64,000 bases of DNA from Microbacterium mitrae (lineage in GTDB: Bacteria; Actinomycetota; Actinomycetes; Actinomycetales; Microbacteriaceae): NCBI RefSeq assembly GCF_008017445.1, contig NZ_VRSW01000003.1, positions 44,269 through 108,268 of the forward strand. Reading direction: 5' to 3'. The notes beneath the pieces were generated by a model. That model was not told the DNA's origin and did no database searches. It saw only the letters and a program-made list of their open reading frames with translations. The number at the start of each line of letters is the position of its first letter. The first letter of the stretch is position 1. The position numbers were made by a program, and so were the translations under genes. Positions 52,019-61,168 of the stretch are shown here, piece after piece.

Positions 52019-53113
52019 ATGCGACTGATCTTCGACGCGCGCTACATTCGCACCGACTTTCACGACGGCATTAGTCGGTTCTCGCACCAACTGGCGCATG
52101 CGCTCGTGGCGACGGCGCCAGCCGACGTTGAGATCACGTTTCTGATTCACGATGAGGCGCAGCGCGCGCTCCTGCCCGCGGGCTCGCGCACTCACCTGTT
52201 TCACGCCCCGACGTCGGCGAAAGAAGCCGTCGCGTCGCTGCTGCTCAACAAGCTCAATCCCGACGTCGTCTACTCGCCGATGCAGACTCTTGGTTCCGCT
52301 GGGCGCAAGTTCAAGCTGATCCTGACGCTGCACGACATGATCTACTACCGCCACCGCACGCCGCCACGCAATCTGCCGTGGCCGGTGCGCGTTGGCTGGC
52401 GACTCTTTCACCTCACCTATGTGCCGCAGCGGATCACCCTCAACGGTGCCGATATTGTCGCGACGGTGAGTGAAGAATCGCGCCGGCAGTTTGGCGACGT
52501 CAACCTCACCAAGCGCGAGGTGATCGTGATTCACAACGCGCCGCAGAAGCTTGCCGAGCAGCTGCCAGCCGGCGTCGCTGTCACCGGCGGCGCGCCGCGC
52601 AATCTCGTCTACATGGGCTCGTTCATGCCGTACAAAAACGTCGAAACCGTGGTGCGGGCGATGGCGTATTTGCCCGGCCGAACGCTGCACGTGCTGAGCC
52701 GCATCACGCCGGAACGGCGAGCAGACTACGAGGCGCTCGCGGCCCCCGGCACGAACATCGTCTTTCACAACGGTGTTAGCGACGCCGAGTTTGCCGCGAC
52801 GCTTGCCGACGATGGCGCGCTCGTCACGCTCAGTCTTGATGAAGGCTACGGCCTGCCCGTCGCCGAGGCGTTAGAACTGGGCGTGCCCGCCGTGGTCACC
52901 GATATGCCGATCTTTCGCGAGGTGGCCGGCGCCGGTGCGCTGTACGTCGATCCGCTCGATCCGGCGGCTGTCGCGGCCGCCGTCGTCGAGCTCGATGACG
53001 ATGCCGCGCGCGCCGATTTGATAGCCCGCGGCGAAAAGCACGTGGCGCGGTTTAGCTGGGAGCGTTCGGCCGGCGTGCTCCTCGACGCGGTGCAACGGCT
53101 CGCGCGGCGCTAA
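52019..53113 (+). CDS. Second GT4-like glycosyltransferase
   Basis: 364 residues from an ATG just after the previous stop. It has a GT-B fold with LIFDARYIRTDFHDGISRFSHQLA, a GSFMPYKNVETVVRAM hinge and SLDEGYGLPVAEALELGVPAVV containing the EX7E motif. It is closest in style to GT4 enzymes that add single sugars to a lipid or polysaccharide. Acceptor unknown. Confidence 0.92.
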   Translation: MRLIFDARYIRTDFHDGISRFSHQLAHALVATAPADVEITFLIHDEAQRALLPAGSRTHLFHAPTSAKEAVASLLLNKLNPDVVYSPMQTLGSAGRKFKLILTLHDMIYYRHRTPPRNLPWPVRVGWRLFHLTYVPQRITLNGADIVATVSEESRRQFGDVNLTKREVIVIHNAPQKLAEQLPAGVAVTGGAPRNLVYMGSFMPYKNVETVVRAMAYLPGRTLHVLSRITPERRADYEALAAPGTNIVFHNGVSDAEFAATLADDGALVTLSLDEGYGLPVAEALELGVPAVVTDMPIFREVAGAGALYVDPLDPAAVAAAVVELDDDAARADLIARGEKHVARFSWERSAGVLLDAVQRLARR

Positions 53114-53217
53114 CGACGCACGCGCGGTTCCGTGCGCACGTGTCGCGACGCTCGCGTGGTTCCGCCCGTGCTGACGACGCTCGCGTGGTTCCGCCCGTGC
53201 CTACGTCGGGGTGGTGA
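53114..53217. repeat. Short direct repeat with GGTTCC words
   Basis: CGACGCTCGCGTGGTTCCGC (extended to 26 bp) occurs at 53146 and 53175, a 29-bp period, after a CGCGGTTCCG word. It lies between two convergent genes; no hairpin terminator is obvious. Confidence 0.8.
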
Positions 53218-53688
53218 TCAGTACATCAATTCGGAGGCGACGTAATTGATGGCCCAGCCCACCAGGAGTGACACCAGCACCCCGCCACCGATGCCCACCG
53301 CGACACCGGCGAAGAATCGGTCGCGGTCGGATCGCATTCCCACGATTCCGAACACGAATGCGGCGAGGCTAATGATGAGGCCGATCACGGTAAAGACCGT
53401 CGCATTCCGCACAATTTCGTCGACGGATGACACCTGGGTGAGCAAATTGAACGGCTGGTGAAACAGCGAGACGACGATGCCGATCAGCGCGATGATCGCG
53501 CCGATCTTGCCATAGCGCGTGCCGCCCGCCGGCCCGCCGGGTGCCGGGTACGCGCCGGGCGCCAACGGCGGAGTCGGCGTTGCGTAGCCACCCGGAACCA
53601 TCTGGCCGGCGCCGGAGTACGAGGCCGGTGGTGTCTGGCTAAACCGAGCGTCGGTGCCGTTGCCTGGTTGTGAAGCGTTGTTGCTCAT
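53218..53688 (-). CDS. Small membrane protein with a Pro/Gly-rich N-terminus
   Basis: 156 residues from an ATG at 53688; the longer frame to 53799 overlaps the divergent MFS gene. Residues 1-60 are a Pro/Gly/Ala-rich cytosolic tail (GAGQMVPGGYATPTPP...), followed by three hydrophobic helices (about 65-85, 100-118, 125-150). Unknown function; tails like this occur in actinobacterial DUF4190-like proteins. Confidence 0.65.
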   Translation of the reverse strand: MSNNASQPGNGTDARFSQTPPASYSGAGQMVPGGYATPTPPLAPGAYPAPGGPAGGTRYGKIGAIIALIGIVVSLFHQPFNLLTQVSSVDEIVRNATVFTVIGLIISLAAFVFGIVGMRSDRDRFFAGVAVGIGGGVLVSLLVGWAINYVASELMY

Positions 53689-53777
53689 GAGTGCTCCGAA
53701 TTCTGTTGCGAGAAGTGACCCCCACGATACGCACCGATCGCGCTCGGTGGCAGGATTGAAAGGAACAAGGAGGATTC

Positions 53778-55103
53778 GTGGAGGCGAGCCGAGCGCCAAG
53801 CGTGCGGGCGTGGATCATTTGGACGGTCGGTGTGGCCGCCTACGTTCTTTCCATCGCGAATCGTTCTTCGCTGTCTGCCGTCGGCGTTGAGGCCGCCGAT
53901 CGCTTCTCAGCCGACGCCTCAACACTGTCGATGTTTGCCGTGTTGCAGCTCGGGGTTTACGCGCTCATGCAGGTTCCGGTCGGCATTCTGCTTGACCGCC
54001 ACGGCGCGCGCCCCATCATGACAATCGGCCTCGTGCTGATGTGCGTGGGGCAGTTGGTCATGGCCTTTTCTCCCAATGTGGGCGTCGCGATTGCCGCGCG
54101 CATGCTGCTCGGCGCGGGCGATGCGGCGTTGTTTCCCAGCGTTTTGCGCTTGGTCTCGACCTGGTATTCCGCGCAGCGCGCGCCGCTGATGGCGCAATTG
54201 ACCGGAACCGTTGGGCAGTGCGGGCAACTCATCTCGCTCATTCCGTTGCCGATTCTGTTGCACGCCACGAGCTGGGAGGTCGCGTTTGCGACGCTCGCCG
54301 GAACCGCGGGAGTCTTTGCGATCGTGGTGTTCCTGATTGTGCGCAACCACCCGCCGACCGTGACGGCCGATGTTTCGGTCAACACCGACACCGGCGCGAT
54401 CCGCATCGTCAAGAGCTCGTTCGATCTCCGTCAGTCGCTGGGTGAGGCGTGGCAGAACCCCGGAACACGCCTTGGCTTCTGGTCGCATTTCACCACGCCG
54501 TTTGCCGGCACCGCCTTCATCATGCTGTGGGGTGTGCCGTTCTTGACAGCAGGCGAGGGCCAGTCGCGCGAGGTGGCGTCGGTCATCACGACCCTGTTCG
54601 TGCTGTTTGGCATGGCGCTGGGTCCGGTGCTTGGCACATTATCTGGCCGGCATCCGCTTCATCGCTCGTATGGTTTGGTGCTGCCAACAATCGGCCTGCA
54701 GTTTGTGGTGTGGATGACGGTGATTCTGTGGCCAGGGCAGGCGCCGATGTGGTTGCTCGTCGTGTTGGTCTTTGCCCTCGCGACCGGCGGCCCCGCCTCG
54801 ATGATCGCCTTCGATCACGCCCGCGCCCACAACCCGCAACACCGCCTCTCCACGGCGACCGGCCTGGTGAATGCGGGTGGGTTCATCTCCGCCCTCATCG
54901 TGATCTTTGCGATCGGTTTGCTGCTTGACCTGCAGGGCGCCGGATCGCCCGAAAACTACACGCTCGACGCGTTTCGGATTGCCTTCCTCGCGCAGGTTCC
55001 GCTGTGGCTACTCGGCAGCATCTTCATCGTGCGCGGCCGCACCGCCGTGCACCGCAAGATCGGCCTGAAACCGCCCAAGAAGCCCAAGAACTCCGACGCG
55101 TAG
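53778..55103 (+). CDS. Major facilitator superfamily permease
   Basis: 441 residues, 12 hydrophobic segments, GTG start behind AAGGAGGATTC. MFS loop motif LLDRHGARPIMTIGLVLM after helix 2, ISALIVIF near the end and a basic C-terminal tail (PPKKPKN). Substrate unknown; no regulator is adjacent. Confidence 0.88.
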   Translation: MEASRAPSVRAWIIWTVGVAAYVLSIANRSSLSAVGVEAADRFSADASTLSMFAVLQLGVYALMQVPVGILLDRHGARPIMTIGLVLMCVGQLVMAFSPNVGVAIAARMLLGAGDAALFPSVLRLVSTWYSAQRAPLMAQLTGTVGQCGQLISLIPLPILLHATSWEVAFATLAGTAGVFAIVVFLIVRNHPPTVTADVSVNTDTGAIRIVKSSFDLRQSLGEAWQNPGTRLGFWSHFTTPFAGTAFIMLWGVPFLTAGEGQSREVASVITTLFVLFGMALGPVLGTLSGRHPLHRSYGLVLPTIGLQFVVWMTVILWPGQAPMWLLVVLVFALATGGPASMIAFDHARAHNPQHRLSTATGLVNAGGFISALIVIFAIGLLLDLQGAGSPENYTLDAFRIAFLAQVPLWLLGSIFIVRGRTAVHRKIGLKPPKKPKNSDA

Positions 55104-55387
55104 CCCGCACGGGAGTGCCGCAGGGGTCTCGCGTGGCCCGCGGCGGGGTTCCGTCCTTGGTGTCCGCTCCGTGGTTCCGCGCCCGCAACCGTTCTGCACG
55201 CAACCGTGTGACTGATGTTACGGGTGGTGCTGTTGTGGCGGATTTTGCGTGCATACCGAATCGGAACGTGCAGAACGGTCGTGCGGGATGGTGCTTGACC
55301 GGTCGGAGTGGTTGGGTGGGGGTTAATGGGGGAGGACTCGGCAATTTTCCAGGCAGACCCCTACCGAGCGCAGGGCCGCGGTGATAA
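55104..55387. other. Spacer before the clpB control region
   Basis: Holds a GTGGTTCCG word (55171), the family D element (55188-55279) and a G-rich stretch (55300-55360). No gene or strong promoter recognised ahead of the HAIR site. Confidence 0.6.
55188..55279. repeat. Family D palindromic element, copy 2
   Basis: 92 bp with exact 13-bp inverted ends ACCGTTCTGCACG and CGTGCAGAACGGT. Read on the minus strand, its interior (TGCACGCAAAATCCGCC, then GTCACACGG) aligns with the copy at 40838. Confidence 0.82.
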
Positions 55388-55410
55388 AGTTGAGTCATAT
55401 CGACTCAACT
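55388..55410 (+). promoter_or_regulatory. HAIR operator (HspR site) of clpB
   Basis: AGTTGAGT-N7-ACTCAACT, perfect 8-bp arms, fits the HAIR consensus core TTGAGT-N7-ACTCAA. A further TTGAGTT half-site follows at 55411. It lies 24 bp before the start codon. Confidence 0.93.
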
Positions 55411-55433
55411 TTGAGTTGTGAAGAGGAGAACGA

Positions 55434-57587
55434 ATGAACAACACCAACCCCGCCGCGCAGGCGGAGCAGCAAAGCGCACTCCAGCAGTTCGGCATTAATC
55501 TCACCGACCGCGCCCGTCAAGGAAAGCTTGACCCCGTCATTGGGCGCGATGCGGAAATCCGCCGCGTTAGCCAGGTGTTGACGCGTCGTACCAAGAACAA
55601 CCCCGTGCTCATTGGTGAACCCGGCGTCGGTAAGACCGCCGTTGTTGAGGGGCTCGCCCAGCGCATTGTCGCGGGCGACGTTGCCGAGAGCCTGAAAGAC
55701 AAAGAGCTGATTTCGCTCGACATGTCTGCGCTTGTGGCTGGCGCGATGTACCGCGGCCAGTTTGAAGAACGCCTGAAGAACGTGCTGAAAGAGATCACCG
55801 AGTCTGACGGCAAGGTCATCACCTTCATCGATGAGCTGCACGTGCTCATGGGAGCCGGCGGTGGCGAAGGTTCCGTCGCGGCATCCAACATGCTCAAGCC
55901 CATGTTGGCACGTGGTGAACTGCGCCTGATCGGCGCCACCACGCTCAACGAGTACCGCGAATTCATTGAGAAGGATGCCGCGCTCGAGCGCCGCTTCCAG
56001 CAGGTTTACGTCGGCGAGCCGACGGTTGAAGACACGATCGCGATTCTGCGCGGACTCAAGGGCCGCTACGAGGCGCACCACGGTGTCACCATTGCCGACA
56101 GTGCCCTTGTTGCGGCAGCAGCGCTGTCAAACCGCTACCTGCCCAGCCGTCAGTTGCCAGACAAGGCCATCGACCTGGTCGATGAGTCGATGTCGCGGCT
56201 CAAGATGGAAATTGACTCGTCGCCCGTCGAAATCGACCAGCTCAAGCGCCAGGTCGACCGCATGAAGCTCGAAGAACTCGCGCTGAAGAAAGAAAAAGAC
56301 CCCGCTTCGAAGGAGCGCCTCGCCGCGCTTCGCGAACAGCTCGTCGGCATGGAACGAGAGCTGGCCGTGCTCGAAGAACGGTGGGCGCGAGAGCGTCAGA
56401 GCCTGAACCGCGTTGGCGACTTGAAGAAGCAGCTCGACGAGGCGATCACGCAGCGCGACCGCGCGCTGCGTGAGGCCGACTACGCGAAGGCATCCAAGCT
56501 CGAATACGAAACCATCAAGCGTCTCGAGGTCGAAATCGCGGAGGCCGAGAAGGTCGAAGCGACCGTCGCCGATGAGCCGCGCATGGTCAACGAGCAGGTC
56601 ACCGACGAAGACATCGCCGCGGTTATCGCCGCGTGGACGGGCATTCCCGTTGGCAAGCTGATGCAGGGTGAATCCGAAAAGCTGTTGCACCTGGAGGCCG
56701 AGCTCGGCAAGCGCCTGATCGGTCAGAAGGATGCGGTTCGTACCGTGTCTGACGCGGTGCGTCGCTCGCGTGCGGGCATCTCCGACCCGGGGCGCCCCAC
56801 CGGATCCTTCCTGTTTCTCGGCCCCACCGGCGTCGGCAAGACCGAGTTGGCGAAGGCTCTCGCCGAATTCTTGTTTGACGACGAGCACGCGATGATTCGC
56901 ATCGACATGTCGGAGTATGGCGAGAAGCACTCGGTTTCGCGCCTCGTTGGTGCCCCTCCGGGCTACGTCGGCTATGAGGCCGGCGGCCAACTCACCGAGG
57001 CCGTGCGCCGACGCCCCTACAGCGTCGTGCTGCTTGACGAGGTGGAGAAGGCGCACCCCGAGGTGTTCGATGTGCTGCTGCAGGTGATGGATGACGGTCG
57101 ATTGACCGACGGCCAGGGCCGCACGGTCGACTTCAGCAACGTCATTCTCATCTTGACGAGCAACATCGGCTCACCGATTCTGATCGACCCGTCGTTGTCG
57201 ATCGAGGAGAAGCGGGAAGGCGTGATGGCGTTGGTACGCCACGCGTTCAAGCCGGAATTCCTCAACCGACTGGATGACATCGTGATGTTCCAGCCGCTGA
57301 CCATCGATGACCTGTCACAAATCGTGGAACTCGCCATCGATCAGCTGCAGCGCCGGCTGAAGGAGCGCCGCCTCACGCTGGCGGTTACCCCCGATGCTCG
57401 GGCATGGCTTGCCGAGCGAGGCTACGACCCGATCTTCGGTGCTCGTCCGCTGCGTCGTCTGATTCAGTCGGAGGTGCAGAACAAGCTGGCCACCGCGTTG
57501 CTTTCCGGCAACGTGCACGACGGCGACACGGTCCGCGTCGACGTCTCAGCTGATGGTTCCGGTCTCGTGCTGACGACCGACTCCTAA
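55434..57587 (+). CDS. clpB: ClpB-type protein disaggregase lacking the N-domain
   Basis: 717 residues. Residues 15-25 already enter the first AAA+ module ([21 protein letters not shown]). Walker A1 is GEPGVGKT, the coiled-coil M-domain spans about 245-365, and the second AAA+ has GPTGVGKT and [13 protein letters not shown]. Full-length ClpB is about 860 residues; the ~145-residue Clp-N domain is absent, and nothing resembling it lies upstream. The M-domain marks it as ClpB rather than ClpC. The HspR operator ahead implies heat-shock control with DnaK, its partner. Confidence 0.93.
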   Translation: MNNTNPAAQAEQQSALQQFGINLTDRARQGKLDPVIGRDAEIRRVSQVLTRRTKNNPVLIGEPGVGKTAVVEGLAQRIVAGDVAESLKDKELISLDMSALVAGAMYRGQFEERLKNVLKEITESDGKVITFIDELHVLMGAGGGEGSVAASNMLKPMLARGELRLIGATTLNEYREFIEKDAALERRFQQVYVGEPTVEDTIAILRGLKGRYEAHHGVTIADSALVAAAALSNRYLPSRQLPDKAIDLVDESMSRLKMEIDSSPVEIDQLKRQVDRMKLEELALKKEKDPASKERLAALREQLVGMERELAVLEERWARERQSLNRVGDLKKQLDEAITQRDRALREADYAKASKLEYETIKRLEVEIAEAEKVEATVADEPRMVNEQVTDEDIAAVIAAWTGIPVGKLMQGESEKLLHLEAELGKRLIGQKDAVRTVSDAVRRSRAGISDPGRPTGSFLFLGPTGVGKTELAKALAEFLFDDEHAMIRIDMSEYGEKHSVSRLVGAPPGYVGYEAGGQLTEAVRRRPYSVVLLDEVEKAHPEVFDVLLQVMDDGRLTDGQGRTVDFSNVILILTSNIGSPILIDPSLSIEEKREGVMALVRHAFKPEFLNRLDDIVMFQPLTIDDLSQIVELAIDQLQRRLKERRLTLAVTPDARAWLAERGYDPIFGARPLRRLIQSEVQNKLATALLSGNVHDGDTVRVDVSADGSGLVLTTDS

Positions 57588-57599
57588 CAACACCCCCTT

Positions 57600-57633
57600 G
57601 GCGGGCTCCGGCGTACTCACGCCGGAGCCCGCC
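57600..57633 (+). terminator. clpB terminator
   Basis: A perfect 15-bp stem GGCGGGCTCCGGCGT / ACGCCGGAGCCCGCC with an ACTC loop, followed by ATTTCGTGTATTT. Confidence 0.92.
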
Positions 57634-57670
57634 ATTTCGTGTATTTGGTGGCGCCAATCGCACAAGTATG

Positions 57671-57695
57671 TTTGATTGTTTATGTGAACATGAAT
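57671..57695 (+). promoter_or_regulatory. Putative operator, upstream copy
   Basis: TTTGATTGTTTATGTGAACA plus TGAAT. The same layout (TTTGATCGTTATTGTCTTGA plus CATGAAT) recurs at 58819, ahead of the next gene. It lies directly before the DeoR/LacI-type gene. Confidence 0.6.
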
Positions 57696-57709
57696 GATCG
57701 GTGGGGAAC

Positions 57710-58801
57710 ATGGTAGCCGCGTCGCGCCACGACGCGATTCTGCGCGAGCTTGAACTTCGAGGTTCGCTCACCAGCGCAGACTTCGCGCAAAGGTTGGGGG
57801 TTACCGGAATGACGTTGCGCCGCGACCTCGTCGAGTTGGAGCGTCGCGGGTTGCTCACGCGGGTGCACGGCGGGGCGCTGTCGCTCGCGGTTGCCGATGA
57901 ACAGGCGCACTCACAGGGTGACCGCGACGGGCACGGCCGCCCGCGTCGCCCGGTTGCCACGATCGGCATGATCGTGCCAACGGCGAGCTACTACTTTCCC
58001 GAGGTTATTCGGGGGGCAAGCCAGGCGGCGCGAGAGCTGAACTGCCGGCTGATTGTCGGCGCGTCGAACTATTCGGCTGAGGAGGAGTTGCGCCAAGCGC
58101 AGCGCCTCCTGGACAGCGGCGTTGACGCGCTCATGGTGACCCCGCATGCGTCGCTCACCGAGTCATCGGCGCTGCGCGAACTACTCGATGCGGCGACGGT
58201 GCCGATCGTTCTGGTCGAGCGCAGTGTCGACGAAAAGTTCGCGGGGAGCCTGGAATGGGTGCGCTCTGACCACGCGCTCGGCGCCGAAATGGCGGTCGAT
58301 CACCTCATCGAACAGGGCCATCGACGGATTGCGCTTGCCGCGCGCCCGGCGGCAACGGTGCCGAGTCTGCATGTCGGTTTTGAGCGTGCCATGGCGGCAC
58401 TCGGAACCGAGGGGCACGTTTTGCGCCGCGACCTCTCGCCGCCGAGAATTGGCGACAGCGTGACCATCGAAGAGCTCGATCAACTGTTGGATGATTGCGT
58501 CGCACAAGAGGTGACGGCGGCGATCATTTTGGGAGACGCCGACTCGATGGCTTTCACCGAGCGCGTTCTCGAGCGGGGGCTTCGCATTCCCGACGATTTC
58601 GCCGTGATTGCCTATGACGATGAGATCTCCTCATTGGCTGCGGTGCCGCTGACTGCCGTCGCGCCGCCGAAGCGTGACCTGGGTCAAGCGGCACTGCAAT
58701 TGTGCTTTGATCGCGTTCGCAAGCAGGGGTCAACCCGCGCGATTATGCGCATGATTTTGCTGCCGACTCTCGTGGTTCGAGACTCAACGGTCCGAGCATA
58801 G
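57710..58801 (+). CDS. Hybrid regulator: DeoR-type helix-turn-helix with LacI-type sugar sensor
   Basis: 363 residues from an ATG at 57710 (a GTG at 57701 is an alternative). Residues 5-60 are a DeoR winged helix (RHDAILRELELRGSLTSADF, VTGMTLRRDLVELERRGLLTRVHGGA). From about residue 85, the chain is a LacI/RbsB-like periplasmic-binding domain (TIGMIVPTASYYFPEVIRGA ... PDDFAVIAYDDE, ... LVVRDSTV). Such hybrids sense free sugars in actinobacteria. Copies of a putative operator lie before it and before the remnant gene at 58898, so it probably ruled a now broken sugar operon. Confidence 0.9.
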   Translation: MVAASRHDAILRELELRGSLTSADFAQRLGVTGMTLRRDLVELERRGLLTRVHGGALSLAVADEQAHSQGDRDGHGRPRRPVATIGMIVPTASYYFPEVIRGASQAARELNCRLIVGASNYSAEEELRQAQRLLDSGVDALMVTPHASLTESSALRELLDAATVPIVLVERSVDEKFAGSLEWVRSDHALGAEMAVDHLIEQGHRRIALAARPAATVPSLHVGFERAMAALGTEGHVLRRDLSPPRIGDSVTIEELDQLLDDCVAQEVTAAIILGDADSMAFTERVLERGLRIPDDFAVIAYDDEISSLAAVPLTAVAPPKRDLGQAALQLCFDRVRKQGSTRAIMRMILLPTLVVRDSTVRA

Positions 58802-58818
58802 TTGTTCAATAATGTTCA

Positions 58819-58845
58819 TTTGATCGTTATTGTCTTGACATGAAT
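58819..58845 (+). promoter_or_regulatory. Putative operator, downstream copy
   Basis: TTTGATCGTTATTGTCTTGA followed by CATGAAT aligns with 57671-57695 apart from a two-base insertion. It precedes the lipoprotein remnant by about 50 bp, and a TTGACA sits within it (58834-58839). Confidence 0.6.
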
Positions 58846-58897
58846 CTTCGCCGGATTGAATATCGACTCATTCGAAGTTTCAAAGGAGAACTTGACC

Positions 58898-59203
58898 ATG
58901 ACGAACAGCCGCCCTCTGCTCGCCGCTGCGACCCTCGCCGTTGCGGCCATCGCCCTCGCCGGGTGCTCAGGCACCGCCAGCCAAGCGCCCGCAACATCCT
59001 CGGCCGCGCCGACAGGTGAAATCACTCTCATTCAGCCGGTGTTTGACACGCTGCGCCGATGGGGTGCAGGCTCGGCGTTTATTGCCTCGCGCGCCCTGAT
59101 CGATCGCGTGCAACTCCTGCCGCCCGCGACCATCGCGGCCCCCGTGGGAGCAGCGCTTCTGGGTGACGCCGCGATGCCCGCGGCCGTGTTCGCAACCGCT
59201 TAA
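58898..59203 (+). pseudogene. Fusion remnant: sugar-binding lipoprotein signal joined to an unrelated C-terminal segment
   Basis: 101 residues with a perfect AAAGGAGAAC ribosome site and a normal lipoprotein signal (lipobox ALAGC). About 20 mature residues ending GEITLIQ look like the start of an RbsB-type sugar-binding protein. Then the chain switches to an alpha-rich Ala/Pro segment (IASRALIDRVQLLPPATIAA) ending at 59203, which resembles the C-terminus of a sugar kinase or other cytosolic enzyme more than a binding protein. An internal deletion of a sugar ABC operon explains this. The kinase link is speculative. Confidence 0.55.
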
Positions 59204-60576
59204 GCGTCGATCGCGGGCGGCAGTTCGCGGGTGCTCCAGAACGGCCCGAAAATCACGAACAGCGCGCTCACCACCTGCCCGATCGCGCCCACCCACATCG
59301 TGGTAACCACGCCATACTGATCGCCCAAGAATCCGGCGAGCAGCGCCGAAAGTGGCATCACGCCCCACACCACAAAGCGGATTGACGCGTTCATGCGGCC
59401 GAGCAGGCGCCGCGGCGTGATGCGTTGACGAAAGGTCACCTGGGTGATGTTGTAAACCAGCACCGTGAAGCTCGCGATAAAGCCCTGCACGATCAGCAGG
59501 GCAAAGGCGATCGACGGAACCATGGCTGCGACGGGCAGCAGAATGGCGGTGAGGCTGAACCCAATTGCCGAGATGGGAATGGCGGGTGCTTCCCCGAGTC
59601 GTGCCACCACGAACCGCACCGACATCGCGCCGAGCAGTCCGCCCACCGCCGCGAGCGAGAAGATCAATCCCATATTGGCGACCGAGAGCCCGAGTTCGCG
59701 CAGGATGAAGATCGGCAGCAGCGTAAACGAGAGCGTGCTGAAGAAGTTGCTCACCGCCGTGGTCGCAACGATGCGCTTGAGATAGCGATTGCCGAACACC
59801 CACCGCAAGCCCTCACCAATGTCAGAAATCAGCGAGCTCATTTCGGTACGCGGCTCAATGCGTTCCGTGTCTTTAGTGAAGATCAGGGCAATGAGGCTCA
59901 CCACGTAGGTGCCGACCGTAGCGAGAATCGCGAACGGCGCGGTGAGCACGCCAACGAGCCAGCCGCCGACGGCGGGCCCGGCGATGCCTGCCACCTGCGC
60001 GGTCGATTCCAGTTTGCCGTTGGCCTCGGCGATTTGCTTCGCGGGAACGAGCGACGGAACGAGGCTCTGGTACGAGACGTCGAAGAACACATTGGCGATG
60101 CCGACGACAGCGGCCACCACAAACATGTGCCACATCTGCAGATCGCCGAAAAACCACAGCAGCGGCAGCGCCGACAGGGCGAGCGTGCGCACCGCATCGG
60201 CGACGATCATCACGTGGCGCTTGCGCATGCGGTCAACCCAGGCGCCCGCGGGCAAGCCCACCAGCAAGAAGGCGGCGACCGCGGCGGCGTTGAGGTAGCC
60301 GACCTCCAGTTCGGTCGCGCTCAGCAACAACACCGCGAGCGTTGGGATCGCGAGCTCCGCGACCTGCGATCCCAATTGCGCCAGGGCTTGCCCTGACCAC
60401 ATGGTGAGAAAGTTGCGGTCGCGCCAGAGCGAGCCGCCGCTGCGCTCCGGCGCGCGGCCATCTTCATGGGCAAGAGACTCGCCCATGATGGGCATGTCAG
60501 AGTAGGGGGTTTCACCCGAGAATGCGGAACCAGCGTCGTCGCTGGGGCTCGCGGGCGGCGTTGTGGGGTTGGTCAC
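59200..60576 (-). CDS. MFS exporter, enterobactin/macrolide-efflux-like
   Basis: 458 residues with 12 hydrophobic segments and a 45-residue polar N-terminus. FLTMWSGQALAQLGSQVAELAIPTLAVLLL at the first helix, split here over two motifs, and GAWVDRMRKRHVMI (loop 2) are typical of the EntS/MefA-like group. It probably exports a drug or siderophore-like compound. It converges with the remnant gene; the stops overlap by four bases (TTAA). Confidence 0.87.
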   Translation of the reverse strand: MTNPTTPPASPSDDAGSAFSGETPYSDMPIMGESLAHEDGRAPERSGGSLWRDRNFLTMWSGQALAQLGSQVAELAIPTLAVLLLSATELEVGYLNAAAVAAFLLVGLPAGAWVDRMRKRHVMIVADAVRTLALSALPLLWFFGDLQMWHMFVVAAVVGIANVFFDVSYQSLVPSLVPAKQIAEANGKLESTAQVAGIAGPAVGGWLVGVLTAPFAILATVGTYVVSLIALIFTKDTERIEPRTEMSSLISDIGEGLRWVFGNRYLKRIVATTAVSNFFSTLSFTLLPIFILRELGLSVANMGLIFSLAAVGGLLGAMSVRFVVARLGEAPAIPISAIGFSLTAILLPVAAMVPSIAFALLIVQGFIASFTVLVYNITQVTFRQRITPRRLLGRMNASIRFVVWGVMPLSALLAGFLGDQYGVVTTMWVGAIGQVVSALFVIFGPFWSTRELPPAIDA

Positions 60577-60685
60577 CTGGTCAGTCTGGCATGACGCGAG
60601 ACGAAATTTTCGAGAACAGAAGAAGGCGCACTCTTTCTCCCGCTCAACGCGCGCCGGCGTTGAAAACCGCGCATATGGTTCCGTT

Positions 60686-61168
60686 ATGAGCCACGCTTTT
60701 CAGACCGCCGATCTCTATGACGAGCACGGCGATGCCCTCGATTCGGTCAGCCTTGCGATGAATGACATGGGTGGGCGCACTGCCTTTTCGGGCCGCATCC
60801 GCACGGTGCGTTGTTTTCGTGACAACGCACTGGTGAAGCAGATTCTTGCCACAGACGGGCGTGGGCAGGTGCTGGTGATTGACGGCGATGGCTCGCTGGA
60901 ATCGGCGCTGGTTGGCGACCTGATCGGGGCCTCTGCGGTGCACCACGGCTGGGCCGGTATTATCGTCAACGGCGTCGTGCGCGACCGGCTGGCATTGGCG
61001 CGCCTGCCCATTGGCATTAAGGCGCTCGGATCAAACCCTCGCAAGAGCGCAAAAGATGGCGCCGGCGAACTCGACGTTGTCGTCTCGTTCGGCGGCGCCA
61101 TCTTCACTCCGGGGCTTACCGTCTGGGCAGATGCCGACGGAATCCTGGTGCAGCGCGCGGTGGTCTAG
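60686..61168 (+). CDS. rraA: RraA family protein
   Basis: 160 residues from an ATG at 60686; upstream codons are unrelated. It keeps the RraA core: TADLYDEHGD, the metal/substrate segment SLESALVGDLIGASAVHHGW, IIVNGVVRDR and a final VWADADGILV. E. coli RraA inhibits RNase E; related proteins are HMG/oxaloacetate aldolases. Without RNase E in view, the name describes the family only. Its stop overlaps the convergent ABC permease gene in CTAG. Confidence 0.9.
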   Translation: MSHAFQTADLYDEHGDALDSVSLAMNDMGGRTAFSGRIRTVRCFRDNALVKQILATDGRGQVLVIDGDGSLESALVGDLIGASAVHHGWAGIIVNGVVRDRLALARLPIGIKALGSNPRKSAKDGAGELDVVVSFGGAIFTPGLTVWADADGILVQRAVV

